Below are positions 41,957 to 49,732 of a DNA stretch of 64,000 nt, piece by piece. The stretch comes from JAEVLT01 sp050496765 (GTDB taxonomy: Bacteria > Bacillota > Bacilli > Bacillales > Cytobacillaceae): contig NZ_JBNWEO010000013.1 of assembly GCF_050496765.1 (NCBI RefSeq), positions 372,001 to 436,000 on the forward strand, written 5' to 3'. Position numbers and translations under genes: made by a program. Every line of letters begins with the position of its first letter. The stretch's first letter is position 1. Under the pieces are notes generated by a model. The model searched no databases and was not told the origin of the DNA. It saw only the letters and a list, made by a program, of their open reading frames with translations.

Positions 41957-42187
41957 TTACTCTTCAATGGCAACAATTTTATCAAGAACGACAAGAACCG
42001 TTCCGGCTCCCGGGGAGGCAACAAATTCAAATCTTACATAATCCCCCTCAAGATCTATCACTCTTACGCCTGTTAACGCAGGCTCACCAGGAATTTGTGT
42101 CTGTAACACATACACTTGGGTAATAACCGTTCCTGCCAGCATGAGATCAAGCAAGTATCTCCTTAGTGATCGATTTCCTCTTTGCAT
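41957..42187 (-). CDS. Small protein of unknown function, probable spore protein
   Basis: 76 aa. Not recognised. A basic head (MQRGNRSLRRYLLDLML) is followed by a beta-rich body (TQVYVLQTQIPGEP, VRVIDLEGDYVRFEFVA, VLVVLDKIVAIEE) with an SPGAGT turn. No clear membrane helix. ATG follows AAGGGGAT. A match to the sigma-K consensus (AC, 16 bases, CATATAAAAA) lies about 50 bases upstream, which would place its expression in the late mother cell, so a coat or crust role is plausible. Confidence 0.65.
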   Translation of the reverse strand: MQRGNRSLRRYLLDLMLAGTVITQVYVLQTQIPGEPALTGVRVIDLEGDYVRFEFVASPGAGTVLVVLDKIVAIEE

Positions 42188-42236
42188 GTTTTATCCCCTT
42201 TCCGTCTATTTCTCAGCCGTATTCAACAGCTCACTA

Positions 42237-42264
42237 TTTTTATATGACGATTGCTCTAAACGGT
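42237..42264 (-). promoter_or_regulatory. candidate sigma-K promoter of the 41957 gene
   Basis: On the minus strand AC at 42263-42264, 16 bases, then CATATAAAAA (42237-42246), which fits the sigma-K pattern AC-N16-CATANNNTA apart from the last base pair. Short consensus, so chance matches occur. Confidence 0.45.
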
Positions 42265-42315
42265 TTGGACAAATTCCATAGGAGTACAGCCTGTTTTAAA
42301 AACAAATATATGCTG

Positions 42316-43236
42316 CTATTTTCTTCGTTGATAATATTCGAGAGTTTTCGCAAGCCCCTCTTCCAATGAAGTGTGCGGTGTCCATTGCAGGACTGTTTTT
42401 GTTTTTTTATTGCAAAGCACGCTTCGCTTAATATCGCCCTGTCTTTCCGCTAAATAAATCGGCTTAAGAGAGGAAGATTGGATGGTCTGCATCCGTTCAA
42501 ACAGTTCATTGATGCTCGTTTCAACTCCGGTTGAAACGTTCAGCACTTCTCCAGTTCCATTTTCTAAAGCGGCGAGATTTGCACGGGCTACATCTTCGAC
42601 AAAAATAAAGTCCCTCGTCTGATGGCCATCGCCGAAAATAATCGGTGCGGTGCCGCAAACAAATGCTTTGGCAAAAATGGCTGTCACCCCGCCTTCGCCT
42701 GCAGCGTTTTGCCGCGGGCCATAGACATTGGCGTACCGCAAAATGGTAGAGGGAATTTCATACAACAGAGCGGCAAGCTGCAAATACTTTTCGGCGGTTA
42801 ATTTTGAAAGTCCATATGGGGATAGAGGGTTTGCAGCATGATCGGATGGAATCGGCAAAAACAAAGGGGTGCCATAAACAGCAGATGAGGACGCAAAAAC
42901 CATTTTTTTCGCTTCGTATTTTTTGGCCAGTTCAACGAGTCTGATCGTTCCGCCAATATTAACCGCTCCATCTTCATAGGGGGATCGAATCGATTGCGGG
43001 ACACTTGCTTGGGCAGCTTGGTGGATAATGGTATGAATAGAGTGATGGCGAAAAATCTCTTCGATTCGCGGATCCAGCAAATCCATTACATACACCGGAA
43101 AATCATCAGCTTTGATATTTTCCTTTGATCCAGATGATAAATTATCTAAAATAACCACGTCAACATTTTTTTCAGCCAGTTGATCAACAATATGGGAACC
43201 AATAAAACCGCAGCCCCCGGTTACTAAAACCGCCAA
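42316..43236 (-). CDS. UDP-glucose/UDP-GlcNAc 4-epimerase-like NAD-dependent epimerase
   Basis: 306 aa, GalE/WbpP-like extended SDR. Rossmann motif GGCGFIGSH (about 7), a catalytic pair in NPLSPYGLSKLTAEKYL (about 145), YANVYGPRQN and a C-terminal RQGDIKRSVLCNKK. It interconverts the C4 epimers of a UDP-sugar for the glycan pathway. ATG behind GGAGGGAA. Divergent from the glycosyltransferase gene at 43392. Confidence 0.87.
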   Translation of the reverse strand: MAVLVTGGCGFIGSHIVDQLAEKNVDVVILDNLSSGSKENIKADDFPVYVMDLLDPRIEEIFRHHSIHTIIHQAAQASVPQSIRSPYEDGAVNIGGTIRLVELAKKYEAKKMVFASSSAVYGTPLFLPIPSDHAANPLSPYGLSKLTAEKYLQLAALLYEIPSTILRYANVYGPRQNAAGEGGVTAIFAKAFVCGTAPIIFGDGHQTRDFIFVEDVARANLAALENGTGEVLNVSTGVETSINELFERMQTIQSSSLKPIYLAERQGDIKRSVLCNKKTKTVLQWTPHTSLEEGLAKTLEYYQRRK

Positions 43237-43391
43237 TGGCGTTCCCTCCTCCAGTTAACATACGTGCTAAAAACTTCATTTTACCTTATGAAACGAAAAG
43301 AACATGAGTGAGTCCAATTCTGTTTTTTCACAAGAATTTTCTGTCTGTTTTTCATATACTGCATGTGAATCCGTTAAGGAGGGACAACCCC

Positions 43392-44468
43392 ATGAATATT
43401 TTATTCGTTTACTATTATCCAAGCGGAGGAGTTGAAACGCTTGCCCGCCAACGAAGTCTTGCTTTAAAACCGTATGGAATAAAGTTTCACTTTCTGTATT
43501 ACGCAAAAGGCCCCGGCCTGCAAAATATCAAACGCGAAAAAACATTTATCACCCATTCCGATGAAGAAATCCGCCAGATTTTAACGGAGGGGAATTACGC
43601 GGCCATCATCGTTTGTTCTGATCATTTATTTACAAAAAAAGCGAGGGACTTCGGATACAAAGGCGTGATCCTATACGAAGTCCAAGGTCTTGGAAGTTAC
43701 CAGCAAGCCGACAACTGGCTTCAATCTGCCCAAACCACCATTCGCTCCAATGCAGATGCCCTGCTTTATCCCAAAACTCCTCACTTAATTCAATTAATCG
43801 ATAAATACTACCCCGATATGAAAAAATTTTCGTTTCCCAACTGTATCGCGACAAAGATTTTTAAATACAAGCCAAATACTAAACATCCACAGCCCATCAT
43901 TGGCTGGGTTGGCCGGATCGAAAAAAATAAAAATTGGGAAGCCTTTCTCGAGATTGGCGCCCGGCTCCTCTCATTAAACCCCAAGCTTGAATTATGGATG
44001 TTTGAGGATGATTCTTTTTCTGCAGCAAGCGAGCGTACCCATTTTGCAAAAAAGGTGGAAGAACTCCAATTAACTGACAAACTTAAAATCTATAAAAATC
44101 TTCCACATAAACAAATGCCCTATTATTATTCGCAGATTGGCCATTCAGGAGGATTCCTTTGCTCTACCTCAAGGGTGGAAGGCTTTGGCTATGCTGTTCT
44201 TGAGGCAATGAGCTGCCGCTGCCCCGTTCTTTGTTCGAATTCTGACGGAATTTTAAACATCGTCACACACAACTTTTCTGGTAAAATTTTTCCGCAAGAC
44301 GATCTGGATACAGCGGTGATGGAAGCTCGCGAATTGCTGTCAAACTCAGCCGAAAGAACCCGCTTGAGTCAGACCGCCCTTAACCAAATTCAGCTACATT
44401 TTACCCCTAGCCAATATGCCGCACACTTTTTGGACATGCTCAAAGATTTACATGTCAACAACCCATGA
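43392..44468 (+). CDS. Family 4/1 glycosyltransferase, paralogue of the 38858 gene
   Basis: 358 aa from the ATG at 43392 with AAGGAGG upstream; an open frame of 28 more residues lacks a ribosome-binding site. GT-B fold with YYYPSGGVETLARQRS at the N-terminus, PIIGWVGRIEKNKNW (about 180) and SRVEGFGYAVLEAMSCRCPV (about 282). It shares its motif order with the product of 38858-39928. The last residues (HVNNP) are encoded by a segment that resembles the end of an IS200/IS605 element, so the C-terminus may have been altered. Confidence 0.86.
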   Translation: MNILFVYYYPSGGVETLARQRSLALKPYGIKFHFLYYAKGPGLQNIKREKTFITHSDEEIRQILTEGNYAAIIVCSDHLFTKKARDFGYKGVILYEVQGLGSYQQADNWLQSAQTTIRSNADALLYPKTPHLIQLIDKYYPDMKKFSFPNCIATKIFKYKPNTKHPQPIIGWVGRIEKNKNWEAFLEIGARLLSLNPKLELWMFEDDSFSAASERTHFAKKVEELQLTDKLKIYKNLPHKQMPYYYSQIGHSGGFLCSTSRVEGFGYAVLEAMSCRCPVLCSNSDGILNIVTHNFSGKIFPQDDLDTAVMEARELLSNSAERTRLSQTALNQIQLHFTPSQYAAHFLDMLKDLHVNNP

Positions 44469-44497
44469 CTGAAGTCACGAGGGTTCTCGACTAATAC
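44452..44497 (-). mobile_element. possible IS200/IS605-type right-end remnant
   Basis: On the minus strand GAGAACCCTCGTGACTTCAG runs into TCATGGGTTGTTGACATG; the TGACT/AGTCA hairpin and the GGGTT block look like the right end (and 3' end of guide RNA) of IS605-like elements. No tnpA or tnpB reading frame is nearby. The match is from memory, so confidence is low. Confidence 0.3.
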
Positions 44498-44503
44498 CTA
44501 AAA

Positions 44504-44542
44504 TAAAAAGATTGGCTGCTGGGGAACAGCCAATCTTTTTAT
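44504..44542. terminator. bidirectional terminator after the 43392 gene
   Basis: AAAAAGATTGGCTG pairs with CAGCCAATCTTTTT around an 8-base loop; convergent genes on both sides. Confidence 0.9.
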
Positions 44543-44577
44543 CGCTGCTGCATACTTTTTTAAACAGCGACAGGTTT

Positions 44578-44688
44578 TCACATGTTTTTTTTCCGCTTGC
44601 CACAGCCGCATCCTTTTTTAACTTTGGTTTGTTCTTGCTTAATCACTTGTTTTGCCGCAGGCTGTGCTGCCTTTTTTTGCCGATACAT
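44578..44688 (-). CDS. Tiny Lys-rich protein with a CGCGKRKK tail
   Basis: 36 aa from the ATG at 44688 (eight bases after AAGGAG); two more residues if the ATG at 44694 is used. The sequence runs MYRQKKAAQPAAKQ... and ends KKGCGCGKRKKNM. Very basic, with Ala/Gln in the middle and two cysteines close together near the end. Too short for usual gene callers, but it has a strong ribosome-binding site and its own terminator. Between yjcA and a glycosyltransferase gene, it may be a small spore coat or crust peptide that is cross-linked through Lys or Cys (inference). Confidence 0.6.
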   Translation of the reverse strand: MYRQKKAAQPAAKQVIKQEQTKVKKGCGCGKRKKNM

Positions 44689-44752
44689 CTTCATCGCTCC
44701 TTTGAAAAATTGATTCTCCATACTATATGAAGCAAACAAAACCTTGCTCATT

Positions 44753-45112
44753 TTAGTTGCCTAGCATGTTGGAGACAAACAATTCAAGAATGGATCCGAC
44801 CGCTGCAACAGCGAGGATGACAATGACGACGTCACCGGCAACCGGGAACAGCCAATAAAGCAAAACCAAAAATGTACTTGCCCAAATTCCCGTGCACCAG
44901 TAACAGCTCAGCAGTTCTCCGAAAAACTTCTTGATGCCGGATGATTTTGGAACATAATAAACCTCTGTTTCGCCTGCTTCGTTTACCTCACTAAGCTCGT
45001 CGAAAAAAGGCCTCCGCAAAAATCCGCTAATTTTATCAAAAACCAGTAATCTTGTTAATCGGAACGATGCTAACCCCAGAATCAGAATCTCCCAGAAATC
45101 TGCGGAAAACAC
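44753..45112 (-). CDS. yjcA: YjcA-like DUF1360 sporulation membrane protein
   Basis: 119 aa with two to three membrane helices. The DUF1360 signature is visible as GLASFRLTRLLVFDKI at the N-terminus and LLSCYWCTGIWASTFLVLLYW in the second helix. B. subtilis YjcA is a DUF1360 protein of similar length located between cot genes and yjcZ, which matches this place next to cotZ. Function unknown; sporulation-specific expression is known for relatives. Confidence 0.78.
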   Translation of the reverse strand: MFSADFWEILILGLASFRLTRLLVFDKISGFLRRPFFDELSEVNEAGETEVYYVPKSSGIKKFFGELLSCYWCTGIWASTFLVLLYWLFPVAGDVVIVILAVAAVGSILELFVSNMLGN

Positions 45113-45261
45113 AACCTCTCACCTCTTGTTTTGTACTGTTGCAATCAAGGCTCGTCAGTTAAGGAAAATAACCAAAAGTTGGGCACTTTGCTTATTCCCA
45201 TCTCTCCACTTTCTTCATAATCTGTAAATGAAAATAATCTTAACTATAAGGAGGATAAACC

Positions 45262-45735
45262 ATGAGTTGCGGTACTGAATTTTACACAAGCAATTGTGTA
45301 TGTGATACTTTACTTGCGATCGTTGAAGCACAAGACCGTGTTGACAATGGCTGTTCCACAAGCTGTAACCGTGCAATTCAAGAACTAGTTGGCGGGGTAA
45401 CGACCGGGGGCACCAACACCATTCCAGTTATTTTAACCTGTAAGGACACTTGTCTGCCATATATCGGGTTTGGCGCATTAAGAGTTCCGCTCACCGCTAC
45501 CTTTACTTTCCCTATTTCAACTATTTTCCGAGTTGTCGAAGTCGATCCCGAAACATGCTGCGCCACCCTTGAGCTTTTAAGCTTACCAACACCACTTGAT
45601 GCAACGGGAGCTCTTGATCTTCCAGCTATTTTCACAGCTCTTACCGGGGCAACATTGGTAGGAACAGGCGCCTGCATTACAGTCGATCTTAATTGCTTCT
45701 GTGCAGTCACATGCCTTCCGCCAATCGAAATATAG
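45262..45735 (+). CDS. cotZ: CotZ/CotY/ExsY-family cysteine-rich spore coat protein
   Basis: 157 aa with 15 cysteines, the hallmark of the crust/exosporium shell proteins CotZ, CotY and ExsY. The N-terminus CVCDTLLAIVEAQDRVDNGC is followed by SCNRAIQELV and ILTCKDTCLPYIGFGALR, and the C-terminus by DLNCFCAVTCLPP. These proteins form disulfide-linked hexagonal sheets on the spore surface. Strong AAGGAGGATAAACC ribosome-binding site. Only one family member is present here; B. subtilis has cotY and cotZ. Confidence 0.92.
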   Translation: MSCGTEFYTSNCVCDTLLAIVEAQDRVDNGCSTSCNRAIQELVGGVTTGGTNTIPVILTCKDTCLPYIGFGALRVPLTATFTFPISTIFRVVEVDPETCCATLELLSLPTPLDATGALDLPAIFTALTGATLVGTGACITVDLNCFCAVTCLPPIEI

Positions 45736-45742
45736 AGAGAAA

Positions 45743-45776
45743 CGAAGGGGGTCAAAACAAGCCCCCTCTTTTTTTG
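45743..45776 (+). terminator. terminator of cotZ
   Basis: AAGGGGG pairs with GCCCCCT around a 10-base loop and is followed by CTTTTTTTG. Confidence 0.88.
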
Positions 45777-45871
45777 TTGTTATAGCGGAAAAAGAAGCGA
45801 TTTGCTCTCTTCCCTACTATATTTATGAAAGTGTTAAAATTTAGCTTGTACGAATGAATCAATTAAAAAAG

Positions 45872-45896
45872 AAAAAACGCTTTTAAAGCGTTTTTT
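45872..45896 (-). terminator. terminator of cotO
   Basis: AAAAAACGCTTT pairs with AAAGCGTTTTTT. It overlaps the cotO stop codon. Confidence 0.82.
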
Positions 45897-46803
45897 AAAG
45901 TCCCTTCCATGAAGGCAAAATCGAAAGCTGCTCAAATTCAGTAATGGGAATTTTTTTGATTGTCCTGGCAACCTTGACTTTGACGAGATCTCCTCGTTTG
46001 CTCAATACCTGCAAATTTACTTTTTTCCCATTAAGAACAGCTTCACATATTGGCCTTTCGATTACATTTGGATAACGTGCTAATCTTGTAATCAGCGCTC
46101 TAAGTTCATCCAACTGTTCAGTTTGGCTAGTTAGATTTTCAGCAGCAGACTCTTCACTTCCCATTTCGTCCCCCATTCCTCCTAAATCAGATTCATGGTC
46201 TGCTTCACTTTCTCCATCCGCTTCATCAAAAATTTCCCCGCCCTCGTCTAGGTCTATTACTGCTTCATTCGCTTGATTGAATACGTGTTCTTCTTCAACC
46301 TCACATTCCGCAACATCTGTTTCTTCTGCGCTTGCCACCTGATTTTCCTCTACCATGGCTAGATCTTTGTCTGCATCTGAAAACTCACTAATTTCCGCTT
46401 GGACAACAGCTTCAGTCATCCGCGAAATTTCTGATTTTGTTGCAGCTTCACCGTTACCCTGTGCACCCGCATTGCGCTCATTATTACCAGAAAGGATTTC
46501 GTCACGAATCGCCTGATGATTTTCTTTTTCTATAAAGCTTTGTTCAACAACCGGCCGTTCAACAATTCGTTCTTCCTTCTGCTCAACACTGACTGCTGCC
46601 TGCGGTTGCTTTACGTCATTGTTCGGCCGCTGTTTTTCGATTAAAATTTCCTCTTTAAAATCAGCTTCATCATATCTTTTCAGCGTATTTTCCTGGTCGT
46701 CAACTTTAAATCGGTAGCTCTGTTGCATTTGAAAATGATTTACTTCAAACTCCGGCTGCCGAATAAACAATAAAGGCTTCGTTTTTAATTTTTCCTTTGG
46801 CAT
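45895..46803 (-). CDS. cotO: CotO-like spore coat assembly protein
   Basis: 302 aa. A short conserved N-terminus (LLFIRQPEFEVNHFQMQQSY) and a C-terminal domain (RYPNVIERPICEAVLNGKKV, KVKVARTIKKIPITEFEQ) enclose a long low-complexity acidic stretch rich in Glu, Ala and Asp (about 50-220). The domain plan and the neighbours cotZ and fabI agree with B. subtilis CotO (YjbX), a coat protein that orders the outer layers. Starts at ATG behind GAGGTGAGGGA. Confidence 0.8.
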   Translation of the reverse strand: MPKEKLKTKPLLFIRQPEFEVNHFQMQQSYRFKVDDQENTLKRYDEADFKEEILIEKQRPNNDVKQPQAAVSVEQKEERIVERPVVEQSFIEKENHQAIRDEILSGNNERNAGAQGNGEAATKSEISRMTEAVVQAEISEFSDADKDLAMVEENQVASAEETDVAECEVEEEHVFNQANEAVIDLDEGGEIFDEADGESEADHESDLGGMGDEMGSEESAAENLTSQTEQLDELRALITRLARYPNVIERPICEAVLNGKKVNLQVLSKRGDLVKVKVARTIKKIPITEFEQLSILPSWKGL

Positions 46804-46886
46804 ATCTCCCTCACCTCTTTTTCAAAAAGTTTCTCTGCCTTCCTATTATTTGTATGCATAAAGTCGATGGTGTTGAAAATAACGCA

Positions 46887-46930
46887 TAAAAAACAGCCTG
46901 CCCCCATGATCGGGACAGGCTGTTTTTTTA
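46887..46930 (-). terminator. terminator of fabI
   Basis: AACAGCCTG pairs with CAGGCTGTT; A6 and T7 runs flank it on both sides. Confidence 0.88.
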
Positions 46931-46933
46931 AAA

Positions 46934-47704
46934 TTATAAAATATGAAATCCGGAATCCACATGAATATTTTCGCCAGTGATGCCGCGGGAAAGATCGCTG
47001 AATAGGAACACAGCAGTATCGCCGACTTCTTCAGGTGTTGTCGTCCGTCTTAATGGTGCTTTTTCTTCTATCTCTTTCAAAATCGAGTTAAAATCGCTAA
47101 CCCCTTTTGCCGATAATGTCCGAATCGGGCCGGCAGAAATAGAATTAACCCGAATGTTTTCTTTGCCGAGATCGGCGGCAAGATAGCGGACACTTGCATC
47201 AAGGGAAGCCTTGGCCACGCCCATCACATTGTAGTTTTTGATTGCGCGTTCGCCGCCAAGATAGGTTAACGTCACAATGCTGCCGCCTTCCGTCATTAGG
47301 GTGCGCGCTTCTTTCACAACCGCTGTTAACGAGTACGAACTGATATTTTGGGCAAGCAGAAAGCCATCTCTTGTTGTATTCAAATACTCGCCTTGAAGCT
47401 CTTCTTTATTCGCGAACGCAATGCAGTGTGCGATTCCATGAATCACGCCGACTTCCTCTTTGATGGACGCAAAGCATTTGGCAATCTCTTCATCTTTCGT
47501 TACGTCACATGGGAGAACAAGCGTGTTTTCTGCTTCCAGCGAATCGGCAAGCTCACGGACACTGCTTTCAAGTCTTTCACCTGCATATGTAAAAATAAGC
47601 CGGGCACCCGCCTGATGAAGGGAGCGGGCAATTCCCCACGCAATGCTGCGCTTATTGGCTACACCCATTACAACAAATGTTTTTCCATCTAATGATACAT
47701 TCAT
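46934..47704 (-). CDS. fabI: Enoyl-ACP reductase (NADH), FabI
   Basis: 256 aa. Cofactor motif GVANKRSIAWGIA, the catalytic Tyr-x6-Lys in LGGERAIKNYNVMGVAKASL, where the last Tyr and the Lys are the active pair, and SAGPIRTLSAKG at the substrate loop. It performs the last step of each fatty-acid elongation cycle and is the target of triclosan-type inhibitors. AGGAGG ribosome-binding site. A FapR operator lies 28 bases upstream, as expected for the FapR regulon of Bacillus. Confidence 0.96.
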   Translation of the reverse strand: MNVSLDGKTFVVMGVANKRSIAWGIARSLHQAGARLIFTYAGERLESSVRELADSLEAENTLVLPCDVTKDEEIAKCFASIKEEVGVIHGIAHCIAFANKEELQGEYLNTTRDGFLLAQNISSYSLTAVVKEARTLMTEGGSIVTLTYLGGERAIKNYNVMGVAKASLDASVRYLAADLGKENIRVNSISAGPIRTLSAKGVSDFNSILKEIEEKAPLRRTTTPEEVGDTAVFLFSDLSRGITGENIHVDSGFHIL

Positions 47705-47731
47705 TTGAAAATCCTCCTGTTATCACAAGTT

Positions 47732-47750
47732 ATTAGTACTTGGTACTAAT
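47732..47750 (-). promoter_or_regulatory. FapR operator upstream of fabI
   Basis: ATTAGTACTTGGTACTAAT, a perfect palindrome with a 3-base centre, fits the FapR recognition sequence (ATTAGTACCTAGTCTTAAT type). A -10-like TAAAAT overlaps one edge on the minus strand, so binding would block RNA polymerase until malonyl-CoA rises. Confidence 0.85.
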
Positions 47751-47790
47751 TTTACACTATTGCATCTTAAATGAAAAGTGTTTACCGCGA

Positions 47791-49656
47791 TTAACAAACC
47801 TCGCAAAATTCAAGTTCGCGTTTCAACTGATCCACATATTCTTTTGAACCAGTGACAATCAAGCGGTCATTAAGCTCCAGCTCCGTATCGCCATGAGGCA
47901 CAAGCGAATCCTTTCCGCGGAATATCCTCACGAAAATGATATCACCTGTAAATGGGAATTTTCTTAATGTCATTCCTGCAAATTGTGCATTTTGCATGCT
48001 GATCTCATATAAGGATGCTTCCTGATTGGTCAAAATATTGATCACTTTCGGCGATTCGATTAAGGCACGAAGCAGCGCTTTCGTTGACATAAACACAGAG
48101 AATACTTCGATATTGTGCTCGCGCAGGCTCTCTTCTAAATCCGGACTTTCAATTCTGGCAATCACCCGCTCAATTCCTCTTTCTTTGACTGCCATCGCCA
48201 AAGTCGCATTTTCTTCTTCATCCCCTGTTGAAATCACAACAACATCAGCCGTAAACACTTCCGTTTTTTCGATCGTTTCCGGCGAGTAATCTGGAATTTC
48301 CCTGATTTCAAACAAAGAGTCGGCAATTTGCTTATCTGATTTTTCGATTCGTGTATGGTACAAAATCGGTTCATAGAGACCGGACTTCAATTCTCTTGAA
48401 ACCGGCATTGTCACCTGGTTTGCTCCAAAAAAAACAACTTTTATTTTTCGATTGGCGGCCTCCTCCCTCGGGAAAAGTTTTTTAAAGACAATTGGCGTAA
48501 AAATGGAGGTGATAACGGCAACGAGAATCAACGTACCTCCCATTTGCGCCGAAATGATTTCCATCCTTTCCCCAATCGTTGCCGCTGCAATCACAAGCGA
48601 CAGAGTGGATGTCAGCAAAAATCCAGAAGCCAGCACCGTTTTCGTATCATACCAAAGTTTCAACAGATAAACCGGCAGTAATTTGGATAGCAATAAACCT
48701 ACTAACAACAACGGAATCAGCAGAAGCAATTTTTTATCACTTAAAAGCGACCAAAGATTAAGATCGACCCCGACCATGACAAAGAAAATCGGGATCAAAA
48801 ATCCGTAGCCGAACGAATCAAGTTTATGGACAAGCTCCTGATTCGGTGACAACAATGAAACAAGTACACCGGCGAGAAACGCTCCCAATATATTCTCGGC
48901 ACCAACGGTTTCCGATAAACCAACGAGAACAATAATAAGAGTAAAAACGGCTCTTGTTCCGATTTGCACAGTCCCTGTTGACAATGCTTCAATAAAGCTG
49001 CGGTTTTTAAATCTTCGCCCGATAAAATAAAGGGCGATTCCCGCTGCGAAAAGAATTAACAATAGCCAGGTTTTTCCTTGTCCGCCTTCGCGCAAGGAAA
49101 CAAAAAACGCTAATAAAATCATTGTTGCCAAATCGGCAATCACGGCAACCAGCAGGATAATTTGGCCAATCCCTGTCTTCATCAAATGGGCTTCCTTCAA
49201 TGTTGGTACAACCACTCCCAAGGAAATGGTGGAAATAATCATCGTCATTAAAAAGGCGCTTTCGATAAAGCCTGCCCAGACAAACAAATACGACAGTCCC
49301 AATGAAAGAAGAAATATACCGCCAAAAATAACCGAGGACACCATAAACGAATTGGGTTCTTGTTTGCCGTTTGACAGTAATTCACGTTTTTTCTTGCCGC
49401 TAAACGCTGAAAAGTCAATTTCCAAGCCGCTTAAAAACATTAAAAAGATAAAGCCTAACGTCGAAAGGGTTTGGATCCAAATGTCTTTTTGCACAAGATC
49501 AAAGCCGCTTTTGCCAATAATCAGTCCCATAATGATCTCAGCGACAACAACAGGGATATAATTTAACTTTAAACGGTGTAGAATAATCGGTGTCAGGAAT
49601 GCAGTTGTCACAACAATTAACAAGGAAATTACGGATGCATGTTGCTGCAAAGCCAT
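47791..49656 (-). CDS. yjbQ: YjbQ, CPA2 cation/proton antiporter with RCK domains
   Basis: 621 aa. About 12 membrane helices with the Na+/H+ exchanger domain (1-385), then TrkA-N (RCK_N, about 400-520, VVFFGANQVTMPVSRELKSG) and TrkA-C (about 535-618). The KefB-like plan implies gating by a nucleotide or a second messenger. B. subtilis YjbQ has the same size and neighbours. ATG behind AAGGAGAATGG. Divergent from prpE. Confidence 0.9.
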   Translation of the reverse strand: MALQQHASVISLLIVVTTAFLTPIILHRLKLNYIPVVVAEIIMGLIIGKSGFDLVQKDIWIQTLSTLGFIFLMFLSGLEIDFSAFSGKKKRELLSNGKQEPNSFMVSSVIFGGIFLLSLGLSYLFVWAGFIESAFLMTMIISTISLGVVVPTLKEAHLMKTGIGQIILLVAVIADLATMILLAFFVSLREGGQGKTWLLLILFAAGIALYFIGRRFKNRSFIEALSTGTVQIGTRAVFTLIIVLVGLSETVGAENILGAFLAGVLVSLLSPNQELVHKLDSFGYGFLIPIFFVMVGVDLNLWSLLSDKKLLLLIPLLLVGLLLSKLLPVYLLKLWYDTKTVLASGFLLTSTLSLVIAAATIGERMEIISAQMGGTLILVAVITSIFTPIVFKKLFPREEAANRKIKVVFFGANQVTMPVSRELKSGLYEPILYHTRIEKSDKQIADSLFEIREIPDYSPETIEKTEVFTADVVVISTGDEEENATLAMAVKERGIERVIARIESPDLEESLREHNIEVFSVFMSTKALLRALIESPKVINILTNQEASLYEISMQNAQFAGMTLRKFPFTGDIIFVRIFRGKDSLVPHGDTELELNDRLIVTGSKEYVDQLKRELEFCEVC

Positions 49657-49732
49657 TCTCCTTTCTTTCTTGTTTATTTACCGAAATGCAGTGAAATTTT
49701 ATTACGGAAAAATTTCAATAGGAGGTTTACAG

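Noticed and set aside
45113..45261. A sigma-K promoter for cotZ
   Set aside because: CATAATCTG at 45215-45223 resembles the -10 box, but no AC lies at the right distance upstream; too weak to list.
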